Shown here one piece after another: positions 25,266-36,033 of a stretch of 64,000 nucleotides of DNA. A program made the position numbers and the translations under genes. The notes under the pieces are model-generated. The model was not told the DNA's origin, did not search any database, and saw only the letters and a program-made list of their open reading frames with translations. The stretch is from Archegozetes longisetosus (lineage: Eukaryota; Arthropoda; Arachnida; Sarcoptiformes; Trhypochthoniidae): NCBI GenBank assembly GCA_018873245.2, contig JAEMBT020000005.1, positions 14,646,001 through 14,710,000 of the forward strand, written 5' to 3'. Every line of letters begins with the position of its first letter. Within the stretch, counting starts at the first letter, position 1.

Positions 25266-25926
25266 AGCTACGGAAGATTTTTAAAATCAGCTAGCGACAT
25301 AGAAAGGGTATATCCAGGGCCTGATCCCCAGGTTCAACCATTAACACTATTGATAGATGATTGGGATGGTATTGATGGGTAAGTTTTGTTTTAAAATTTA
25401 AAAATTAGAAAAAAATCTAATAAAATTGCAAAGTAAAAAATAATAAAATTAATAAATTCATATGTGAATAATTCATAAAAAATTGTCTACGTCCCATAAA
25501 TGTTCTTCCTTTGTGTTGGGGATCAAGACAAGCCTACCTCCTCGTGGTGATCCCTGGGTTACGCTAACAAGCCTCTGCTAATATTTCATTAAATAAAAGG
25601 TAGGTATAAATATAGGCTGGGTTCGGGTGAGAGGTGGTCAAGTGATACATCGATCAACTCAGGTTGACGGTCTGAGTCGATTGGTGTGCCACTCATCACC
25701 ATCGTCGGGACTTGGCCAGAGTTATCGACAGTTGGCCAGAACTGGTCAGGTTCGGGTCGGAGGTGGTCGAGTGGGGCATCGATAAACTCAGGTTGATGTC
25801 CTGAGTTGATTGATGTATCACACTTGGGGGTGAGAAGTCGTTTACCTCGAATGTCCCTTAATCTAGGATTCACCCTGATTGAGAAATAAAATATTTTCTG
25901 AGGTCAATAAATAAGCTTTAACCATT

Positions 25927-25980
25927 TAGTTTAGTTAGTTTAGTTAGTTTAGGTTAGGTTAGGCTGCTTAGGTTTGTTAG
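25927..25980. repeat. TTAGTTAGTTTAGG/TTAGG tandem run
   Basis: Degenerate TTAG/TTAGG tandem repeats just outside the composite element at 24300-25876. Probably a decayed simple repeat or element tail, not a functional telomere tract. Confidence 0.4.
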
Positions 25981-26470
25981 GATCGGTTTTCTCTAGTCAC
26001 TCCCGAGATTTTCCAAACTCTTATTCTACCTATAGGCGGCGCTTATGACTTATATATACATGGTTATCTTGGGTTGTAGTATATGTATATGATGTTTGGT
26101 GATGATGTGTAGAAGGTGTTATTCTAAATTATTCCCTAGAACTCAAGTGTTTTAAACATGTACTTATAATATTTGTAATCAACATTCAAAAGACTTATAT
26201 TCGTATGAAGGATACGATGTGTCAAATTAAAACTAACAGCTATCTTTACAGATAAGACTTTAAAGCTTGTTTAATAAATATTAAAACGGCATTCACCCAT
26301 AAGCAAGTCAAAATATTTCTATACAAACTTAATTGTGTTGTCAATCATCATAAAAATTAACAAAAATAATGTTCAAATAAGAAAATTGATTTCGAATATT
26401 TTTTCACCAAGCATATGTTCGAAATGGTTCATCATTTGAGTCATTTTAATCATTGTTTATCTCATTGACT

Positions 26471-28043
26471 TTACTTATGAATCAGTCTAATTGATAAGAA
26501 GTTGGAAATCATATGCCCGTTCATGTAATCTACCAATAATGACTTGTTTTGCAAATTAATAAAGCAAAAAACGCTATTAAAAAGATTTTCCATTCGTTTT
26601 AAACCTGACACCATCGCATAATCATACTTGAGAAAATATAAGATTCATTTTTTGATACTTACTCTAATGAGCACAGCGTTCAGGTCCTTATACCAAACTT
26701 TTTCTACAAAACTATCGGCCAGAGCCCGACCAAAATTAGTACCATTTTCCCAATCGACTTGTGCCAAATAGCCTTTGAATTGGGTTTAAGATAGATAAAA
26801 AATTTATAATTTACGTTGTAACTAACAATGGTGTCTTTGCGTAATCTGAAAAATATACCATCAAGTGTTGAATAACAAACAAGGATATCTTTAGTCGTTG
26901 GGAGTAATGAAGGAGTTTTCATAGAAAGAGTTGAAGGGCTTCGAGTATGAGACGAAGAATTGGCCAGGCATGGAGTTCCGAAATCTCTATTTACTTTTAT
27001 TCAGAAGTTTAAACAAGTTCTTAAAAATTTGAATTGTTTCTAAAGTACGACACTTGTAAAAGACTAAACATAGAAAATTATAAGCAACAGAACTATTGGT
27101 AAACAAACCTCCACGACAACAATTGAAGAAAAACATTCGTGGCTTATTTTGAAGAAGAGGGCAGTTTTCGTTATTTAAAATTTCAGTCAATAGCTCTATT
27201 TGAATGGGTTGTTCGTCGAAACCAAGTATTTGTTTATTTTCGTTTCCATGAGTTATAATCATAAAGACGAAGGCGTCGTGATTTCTTAATTCTTCACTTC
27301 GAGATAATTGGATCAATCGGCTGACTATAACTTTTGCGTCAAGATTCTTTTCCATAATCACATCAAAGTGTAACTGATAGAAAATATTACGGAATCGCTG
27401 CATCTCTTTATAAGTTCCGGCAGTAAAGTAGTTATTGATTAAGAGGCAGAAACCTCGCGGACTATTAGTCATCTGATAGATACCACTCAATGAACTTAGA
27501 GACCTATCGTTTCGTTTCAATACATCTATATCTCTATTATTTTGATGACCAAAACTAAACTTCTCTCTGAATCTATTTCTAGGATCGCAGCGCTTTAAGT
27601 CAATCAAATCGAGAACTTTTGGATCCAATAAATAAGCGACAGCATCGTGTCCACAATGTAGTAATATTTTTATGAATTCATCGAATTCTTCTATATTGTG
27701 GATCAAATGTTTTAATATGAACTGTTTTCTTGATTTTTCATCCGCAGTTGACTAATAATTAATGAAAGATATGATAAATTTTAGAGGAAAATGCTTCTCA
27801 GAACGAGTGGTAAAAAATCGGGATAATGAAAGGTTCAAATTAATTAATTTGAATAGAATTAATAGATATATGTACTAATTTTCTATAAGTAATGAGGGAA
27901 TCAGTCATACTCACGAACGTATCTAAAGGCCTTAAAGAACTTTGGAAAATACTCAGTTTCAACTGTGGTAACAATTTATCTAAACTTATTAGTTGACACA
28001 ATCGATCAGAATTTTCGTTAATATAACCCAGTATTTCATCCAT
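26471..28043 (-). CDS. CARD-containing (initiator-type) caspase
   Basis: Five exons (27915-28043, 27109-27751, 26859-26984, 26663-26772, 26471-26626) give 387 aa; phases agree. A CARD (about 1-90) spans the first intron. The p20 region has RGFCLLINN (S1-pocket Arg142), ITHGNE (His211) and FFFNCCRGDFGTP with catalytic Cys255. The p10 region starts with LVCYSTLDGY and continues GTNFGRALADSFVE. CARD-caspases are apical: they are recruited to an adaptor such as Apaf-1 and cleave effector caspases; Drosophila Dronc and human caspase-9 are the models. The active-site pentapeptide is NCCRG instead of QACRG. The exon 2/3 junction was chosen because it restores CRGDFG. The last exon is less certain: it follows a 36-bp intron and its C-terminus matches the family only loosely. 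Confidence 0.87.
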
Positions 28044-28567
28044 TTTTTGCTAAGAAGCCATTTGTCGTGAGGTAATGATATGAAAAAATTGTAACACTCT
28101 TTATCGTAATAATGATAAAACATTTATCTCTGAATAAAGGCTTTGAAACAACCATAACAATGATAATAGTATAAAATTGATATGATTTTTGATTATTCAA
28201 GTTATATGAAGCGGCGTCGATTGATCATTTTTGATTTGATGCTTTTATGAACGGCTTGTTTAATTGTTACAATTGTCTGTAAATTATGGACACATCGACT
28301 TTTCAGTAATAAATCAATTTATATTCAATAGAAATGGTTTATTAAATTAATGCTGAAAAATATAAAAACACACTAATCATAGTTAAATTGATAGATCATA
28401 TTAAAATCATTCTTAAATACTATGAGTTAATCATTGTATAATTGTGTAAACTTATACATCGCTTGAAACAAGTAAAAATTATATAAAAGTTTAATAAACG
28501 TAATAAATTCAGTTCAGTAATTGAGGTCAAAAGAGTTCAATAAGATCAAGTTAATATTGTTTGGTGT

Positions 28568-31280
28568 TTACAGAGGTCTTGGTGAATGAATTGCCGGCAC
28601 TTTTTGATCGATATCTGGTAAGTGATTGGTATTAGGACTACCGAAGTCACTCAGACCTTCATTACGTGAGACACGATGCGTCAGGCAGTGCTGTATAACT
28701 AAACCATTACTAGCTTCTAGTTGGGTCAAAATATTGATGATTTGTCTGTCGAAATAAAAAATTTTATTAGAATTAACGTTACAGAAAAAGTAATAATAAT
28801 TCAAATCGGGTTTATTACAATGACCCGAGTTGAGAATTAAATAATTTGGAACCTGTGTAAGGGAGGAATACAGTCAACAGTATAAAGTGCAGCTCGAGTC
28901 GAAACAACATTGACACTTTGTGAACAGTCAAATATGACTTGAACATATCTATCAGGAGAAGAATTTTCCATGACGATCGTCAAACCAGACCAGCCTTTAC
29001 TTAAGTAAAAAGCAGTCATTCCTTCGCGAATCTAAATCAATTTGAAATATAGCTTAAAATTTTATTAAATTAATCCTGAAATATGTCTGACCTGATGTGG
29101 TTCGCCTTGAGAAATGGTCAAATTAATTAAAGCGTCGGTCAACATATGAGGATGCGGACTAATAGTTTTTACTGATAAAGACTTTGAGCTGTGTATCGCT
29201 AGAACAAATTTTGGATATTTTTCATGCCTATCGATACCTGAATTTGAAATGGTATTTTTTTTAATTAGAATAACATGGTTTAAATCAGATTATTCTCTGT
29301 AATTAGAAGTTGTATCTGTTTTTTATAATCATTGTTTTGGAATGTCTAAATTTTTTTATTGTAAAAATAGCTCTTATTTTTAGAACTCTTACTGGTTTGC
29401 CAATGGTTGAAAGCAAAACATATGATAAAATAAACTCCTGGTTCAAGAACTGTATCACAAATAACACATGCCCGAACCTGGCGTTGACTGCGCGTAACAA
29501 GTTTGCCAACTTCTCCGTTCGATGGATTCAATGCTCGAAAAACTGCAACACATAGATCTACCTGATTCTGTGACGATTTATTGGAGCCTCGCTTTCCCTC
29601 TTGGAATAAACATAATTCAAGTTCTGTAGCTTTGCTCACAGTCAACAGAATAATTGCTAGATTGTCAGAATCGGAACATTTTGAAGGCAATACTCCTTGA
29701 AAACGAATCTGATTCCAATCGGATCTAACTTTGCAAACATCTATGCTATCAAAATATTTAAGAACATCATTGAAAGACATCCAAAAGACTCCCTCGCTCT
29801 CTCCTAATGGCAGTAATTGTTGGCGTAAAGACTTAGTCCAAAATGGACTTCTATCAGACCAGTCACCATTCCATGAATAATGACCCCAAGGATTCCTAAA
29901 CCTAACCAAACGATGTCCATCAATGTCTCGAACATCTAAAACGGAGTATGCATGTCTTGGTCTTAATCCGACACAATAGTATTGTTGATCAGTTAATGGA
30001 ACACTTCCTCCACCACAGGAAGCACCCATAACAAAACCTGCAGTCCTTGAACTGAGTAGTTTGGCCCAAATTAAGTCTTGATCAACTTTTTCGCCATTAA
30101 GTGGATCTGTCATCGAATTGAATTGAATCGATTCAGACGGAAAACCAGTCAATGTTGAAAGTGCTTCAATGGTTCGTCCGGACACTAATGCTTCGTAAGA
30201 GCCATAAAGTTTAGCCATTGCTTTCTCAATAAGGGGAACCCAAAGCTGTTTTCGCTTTGCTTGTGAGTAAATAAGATGTGCACTACTATCACACGGCAGG
30301 AAATCATCAACAACAACTGTATTCCATTTTCCATCTTTACAAAGACGCACTTGATAAACGCCTTCAGTGCACACCCTCCGAGTTACCATTACTTTTTCGA
30401 CTAAATCCGGCTTTTCTGCGAGTACTGCCATTGCACTCAGGAACCAACAATTTCCAAGAGTTCCCTGAGATATATCTGAAGGCATTGGAGTCCGAAAGAC
30501 AGCCCAATCGACACTTGAATTGGTGTCACTTTTAATCTGATTTGGTCGCAACCACTGAATAAGATCTTGATTAGGCTTAAATTGATTAGGTTTCAAGAAC
30601 AACGATTTGGACGATGGAGGAAATGAGTCGTCAACAAAACTAGTTTTGTTTTCTCGGCAAAATTTGACGATTCTTTGCCAGTCATTTATTGTTTGATTTT
30701 CCTCAATTGTTTGCAAGGTTTGATTTGATTTGTTTTTGCCGATATATGAAGTATTTCTGTACGAATCCAATTTAGTAGAATTATTAGTACTGAAGTGAGC
30801 AGAATCAGGCCTTAAAGTGAGAGTACGTCTTAGATGTTGACATATTTGACAAGTATGTTGAGCACTAGGATTAAGAAAAGTGCATTCGGAACATTGCCAT
30901 TTAGATTGGCTTGGCGTCAGATCACGCCTAAAGTTGTTATTCATCAAACTTTTAAAGGTATTTTGATTTTCAAAAGGTCTGGCCCTTTCATCCGTTCTCT
31001 TCTCTAAGATTGATGAATTGTTCAATTCTATTTTTTTATATCCACAGGCAGAACAATTCTGAGAAGTGATATCATTTTCTAGAGTGCATTTACGGCACAC
31101 CCAAACTTGATTTGCCTTTAGTGTTGCAGAAACTTTGGTAGCGATACTGTTGAGTTTAGATGCACAACAGGCACTGCAGTATTTGTTACCAGAACAATTG
31201 ATTAAAGTACACTTCATGCATGTCCAATCGTTTGATGGCAATGGCTTCGAAATTTTGTTGGATGCTATCGAGCTTTTCAT
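28568..31280 (-). CDS. SOL: Calpain-15 / small optic lobes (SOL) cysteine protease
   Basis: Four exons (29393-31280, 29092-29237, 28853-29031, 28568-28745) give 796 aa. Three RanBP2-type zinc fingers sit at about 19-38, 60-79 and 128-147 (WTCMKCT...CSAC pattern). The calpain catalytic core has GNCWFLSA (Cys278), PRHAYSVLDV (His443) and RNPWG (Asn463). The SOL-specific C-terminal region includes EPHQIREGMTAFYL, VVSTRAALYT and PPLHRQIINILTQLE, ending HSPRPL as in vertebrate CAPN15. SOL calpains are intracellular proteases needed for nervous-system and eye development; ubiquitin is a proposed ligand of their fingers. All catalytic residues are present. The gene is shorter than the fly protein because it has three fingers, not more. 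It lies 525 bp from the caspase on the same strand. Confidence 0.95.
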
Positions 31281-33430
31281 TTTAACATCAAAATTATTAC
31301 TAATATTTCAATTAATGTCTACCAAGATAAGTTGGCCAAAGCCTAGTCAATAACTTAGTAAACATATATTAATATAAAGACATTAATCAGAAACATTAAA
31401 TCAGGTGTTGCAGCAACATTCCAATTTCAATGAGAGAACGGCAAAAATTTGATCAATCAATTTGCGAGCAAAACCTATAAGAAGAAATTTATTTCCAAAT
31501 ATCAAAATTAAAAATTAACGTCAATTACATTATTGAAGAAGATTGAAAGATTCACAATTTAGATTTAGATAAGACAACAATAAAGATATAAATGTGCTCT
31601 GACTGAACTTAAGATTAAATAAGCATGGTGATCAACAAATTGAAAAAAACTTACTCTGATCGAGACAAAAATATGAAGATAAGTGACGAGTCAATGCGTT
31701 TTGACGATCGAATATAAGATATTCACTGTGATCATTATATGTAAATTTGATGAATTAGCATAATCTTTATTAACTTAACGTTTGACTTGCATCATTTGAC
31801 TATTTACAAAGAGAGTGCTTTTTCGTTAACATTTTTCAGCTTTTAATCAGTAGTTTCCATAGACATTTCCAGACATATTACAAAAAAATGTGTTAGAAAT
31901 GAGATTAAAATGCTTGATCAAAACCTCTACCAACAATCGTTTATAAAACGTTACATAGACAAGTGTTTCTTAATCTAAATTGATTCATCAGATTGCTTAT
32001 GAAATTTAATTTTCACCTTCAAATTGCTGTAAATGAAAAAAGCATTTTCTAGAAATAGTACATAGCAAAGGTTCGTTCACATATTCCAAAATGACATCAC
32101 AGGTAACAAAATTTGAACTATTGTAATAAACGTATAGGTAGTGTTTTCATAATAAGTCATTCACTTCATTACAGGTATTCAATGCTAGACAACCGGAGAG
32201 TCGACTACTTTAGCACTTGTAGTATAAGCTTACAACTGATTGTTGAGTGAAAAATTAGACAATTAAATATAAGATTAAATCAATTTTGATTCAAAATTGA
32301 AAAATCATTTTATTGGAAATAGTTTGATGATTTGATAAAACTTGTCAAATCAATCATTTTGATTATTTAGATGACAGTAACATCAATAGATCATAGGTTA
32401 ACATATTATAATCATTATTTTCAGTTAAGTACTTTATAGATTAGAGTTCAATTAATATCAGTGACAGTCAAGTGACAAATCAGTGCGTCTGTAATTTAGA
32501 GCTTAAAAACTACTCAGGAAAAGAGTCAATGCGATTATATTTGGATTTGACATGATCGGCCATAAACTAGCCTTCAAGCTTTTGTCGGTTCGTAAAAGAC
32601 TCTGAATTTGATATCGAAATTAAACCAGAAGAGAGTTACTGTATCTATATTGTCATCTATAAAATAGTGACGTGTGTTAGCCTTTGTAAGTTTTATCATA
32701 ATAGCGATCATGCATAGTGATACTGATAAACTGTAAAATCTTAAATTTGTGCATTTTATATGCAATATATTGAAGGTTAACCATATATTCATACCAAGTG
32801 TTTCCATGATTTATTTATTGAAAATGATAATAAAGCGAAAAGATACAGTTAACTGAAAGGACTGCCAACCCTAAAGAATAAGTTATAGTTTAACTTGATG
32901 TGATTAATAGTTTCCAACAAAGACCGAGACGTATGACTGAGACCTTTGATCCAATGGTTCTAAACAGATTAAACTGTAAATTAAATGATAAGTCATGTTT
33001 TACCAGTCATCCAAGTTTTTATCTCACTGATATATTAATAAATATGAATTTTGGTAGAGATAAGAAATCGAGATATAACTGATGTTAAATGCTTAGTTTG
33101 CAATATACTAACACTAGTTGATTCAGTTTTCGATTTGTTCATATATATTTTTCAAATCTTTGGCAACAAATAAACTTCCCCTTTGAAGAAATATGCATTT
33201 TCTGAAAGCTATTCAATTGATTCATTTTTAAATATGAAAATTTGATTTCAATTCATTAACAAATGGGTGGACCAATATTCACTGCAAATTTTAATTTGCT
33301 ACTATTCTGTCGTATTGAATCCTAACTTTTTAAAACTTCGGATAATAAGCAAACAAATATTTTATTTTGTTTTATAAGTTTATTAATTTATTGTCTTTAT
33401 AATGGATACATATTCAATTGAGCAGCCTAT
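31281..33430. other. Intergenic stretch upstream of calpain-15
   Basis: AT-rich, no recognisable exon or repeat. It separates the minus-strand calpain-15 from the plus-strand RING gene and should hold the calpain promoter. Confidence 0.45.
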
Positions 33431-33434
33431 TGAT

Positions 33435-33700
33435 TTCTGAACACTTTCATGATCGAATAATTGGACCGAGAAATACATTAGTGGGGGAATCGAATGATCA
33501 CCTTTTTCTTCAAGATTTAAGCCCGTGCGATTACTATCTTTGGGGTTCTGCTAAGAACGAAGTTTGTAAGGTTGCTTCGCCAACCGTAAATTAACTCAAA
33601 ATTAACACAAATCAGTCACAGTTTCAATTGGAACTGTTGTGGTTAATCGTGTAACTCATAACTTTGTTCGACTCTGCTATGTCATTACATGTAACAGAGA
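33435..33700 (+). pseudogene. Tc1/mariner-like transposase C-terminal relic
   Basis: A short degenerate stretch reads HDRIIGPRNTLVGE, then after a frame change LQDLSPCDYYLWGSAKNEV. D-L-x-P-x-D-x-x-L-W-G is the C-terminal catalytic region of Tc1/mariner-type transposases. No other part of the element is recognisable nearby. Confidence 0.6.
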
Positions 33701-34734
33701 TCATTTCGAAAATTTTACAGACTAAACATCAATCTTTCCTTTTTTAATTTGATACTACATTGATATATTTGGTTTTTGAATAATAAACAATTTGAATCGG
33801 CAGTGAGTTTTTGCCTACCTTGTATTTACTATCACTTTTCAAACGAGCTTTTAATCTGACAATGATATTATAAATGACATTTAAAATATTATCGTAATTT
33901 AAAATGATTCAATTGAATAACTTTCAAAAGATGTGTTTCATCTTTTAAAGTCGTTTCGTCATGAGAGAAGTTGCTATTTTACAAAACAATTTTGAAGGCT
34001 CTATTTCAGATTTTTCAACAAAATCGGACTTCGTATTGCAGATAGTATAATAAAAAAATTGATTTTTAAAACATATTTGTTACTTGAGAATTAAATGAAA
34101 ATTTTAGATCCTGTGCAGCTCAAGCCTCTTGGCGAAAGAGGCTTAAGCACAATAAGCAACTTCTCATAATTTTTAACATCCAATAAAAGAGTACTCGACT
34201 ATAGTTAGAGTTCATTATCTCAATCAGTTCTCCAGGCATGAACTTTCGAGAATCCAACTCTCAATAAAGAATCAGGAAAAACGGATTTTCAAAATTCTCT
34301 TTGATCCCCATTACCCCTCCCGAAAGGATTGAAATTTTTACAGGAGATATATGTCTATCTTAAAGTATTCTTAGGAAAGTTTGGTCGGCGTACTTCAGTA
34401 AGAATGATTTTTGATTAATTTTCAAAGTGATTCTAATAGGTTTATCAGTTATCTCAAATAGATTCAGTCAATAAAATGGTCATTATTTCTTTTCAAGTGA
34501 TCTTTATTTACAAGTTCAAGAAAATCTTTTTAAAAGAGTCAAGCAAACTTTAGAGAAAATGCAAGAACCTATTTCGAGGAACAATGACCGATCATTTGGT
34601 TGTCTGAGCTCATTCGGGATAACTGGTCAATCTATTAACTTGATTTTGAAAATTGATCAAAATTACCATCTTTATTCTAGTATCGCGATCCAAACCTTTT
34701 TAAAAGTATCTTTAGAGGTAGACATATTAATATA

Positions 34735-35095
34735 CAGTGTTTTTCGATTGCTTTTAACGGAACGGCAAATAACTTTAACGTTTTGTCAAAACTAAATAAC
34801 AGCAAGTACTTCTTATATATAACTGTTAAATGTTTACAAAATTTGCAAATTTAACTAAATATGAATACAAATCAAATATGAATTATAAAACTAAAACTAT
34901 ATCCACATTAATCTTATCCATAACTTAATGGTTTAAAATGTGTTTACAATTGAATAAATGTTTGCAATTCGATGCATTGATCAAAAGTAATCGATTGCGT
35001 TATTTAGTTTTGACGAAACGTTAAAGTTATTTGCGGGCGACGGTCGAGCCGTTAAAGTTATTTGCCGTTCCGTTAAAAGCAATCGAAAACCGCTG
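34735..35095. mobile_element. 361-bp MITE with ~65-bp inverted repeats and TA duplication
   Basis: The left end starts CAGTGTTTTTCGATTGCTTT. The right end is its near-exact inverse (CAGCGGTTTTCGATTGCTTT). TA dinucleotides flank both sides (34733-34734 and 35096-35097). The right arm holds about 30 extra bases with a second copy of the CAAATAACTTTAACG motif. The TA site indicates Tc1/mariner-type mobilisation. Non-coding. Confidence 0.8.
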
Positions 35096-35097
35096 TA

Positions 35098-36033
35098 TGA
35101 TCTATAGAAATTTCAATCTATTTGGGAGGGTGTAGTGAAGATCATATCGATTTTGAAAATCTGCTTTTTCAGTGAAAGTTGAATTTTCAAAGAATTTATG
35201 TCGGAATAACTGATTGAGATGATTGATTCTAGCCGTAATCGAGTACTCGTTTTGACTGAACATTAAAAATTTTTGAGAAATTGCTTGTTGTGATTTATAA
35301 TCTTAAAAGAAAAGTAATTCTTTTGACTGATTATTTGAAACTAGCATTCGAGTCTATTACAAGACAAGTCTTTCAAATGAATTTTCAACTATCGAAATGT
35401 TTACATTGCTATTAGGCGATAAAAATACTCTGACTCGGACCCACAGGTCGCAATGAACCTATTGACACCGTCATGTGATGAGTCTTTTTGATGAGTACAA
35501 ACCGAGCTTTGTATTGTCAGAAAAACTGAAGCATACGGACATTATTTTTATAGATCTTTTTTTGACAATAGTTTTAAGTTTAACTCATTCTTTAGTCCGT
35601 GCATGTAAGGGTGAAGTGTGTAGTTTTTGAATTCATTTTCATTAAATATAGATATATAATAAACCTTTAAAAAACCTTAATAAAACCTTATGGTCTGAAT
35701 ATTTCGCCGCGATTCCCATTTAAATTGCAATTTATATTTGCAAAATCAACCGAAATCTGACTAAACTATTGAAAGCTGAAGAAAATACTCATATCGTATT
35801 GAATGTTTGTCTTAGCTCTTATCAACTAAATGTCCAATATTGTCACAGAAATTATCAAAACTTTGTTCAAATAAAAGAATGTTATTATTCAACATAATTG
35901 CATAAACTGTTATAATAAAACTATCTCTTTAGCTTATGTTTAGGTGAAAATAAGAATAATAATCTATATTTTCTATTTTTTTTTATTGAAATGAATATGT
36001 AATTAAAGCGATATAAGTTTGAAAATTATTAAA
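35098..36033. promoter_or_regulatory. Presumed 5' flank of the RING-LC8 gene
   Basis: About 0.9 kb of AT-rich sequence with no exon visible. It must include the promoter and 5' UTR of the gene starting at 36034. I could not identify a specific core element. Confidence 0.25.

Larger units (their letters stand above)
24300..25876. mobile_element. Composite element with ~110-bp terminal inverted repeats
   Basis: Near-identical arms at about 24300-24413 and 25762-25876 (inverted) both start GAATCCTAGATTAAGGGAC and contain CCAAGTGTGATACATC. The right arm extends into a second partial copy of a roughly 130-bp unit (25600-25740) carrying GGTTCGGGT. The interior holds a second Merlin transposase relic and a piggyBac-like MITE. 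A diverged copy of the arm unit lies at 52130-52290. Confidence 0.6.

Noticed and set aside
26371-26460. Alternative last exon of the caspase
   Set aside because: The reading that resembles a caspase tail is preceded by an in-frame stop just after any usable acceptor.
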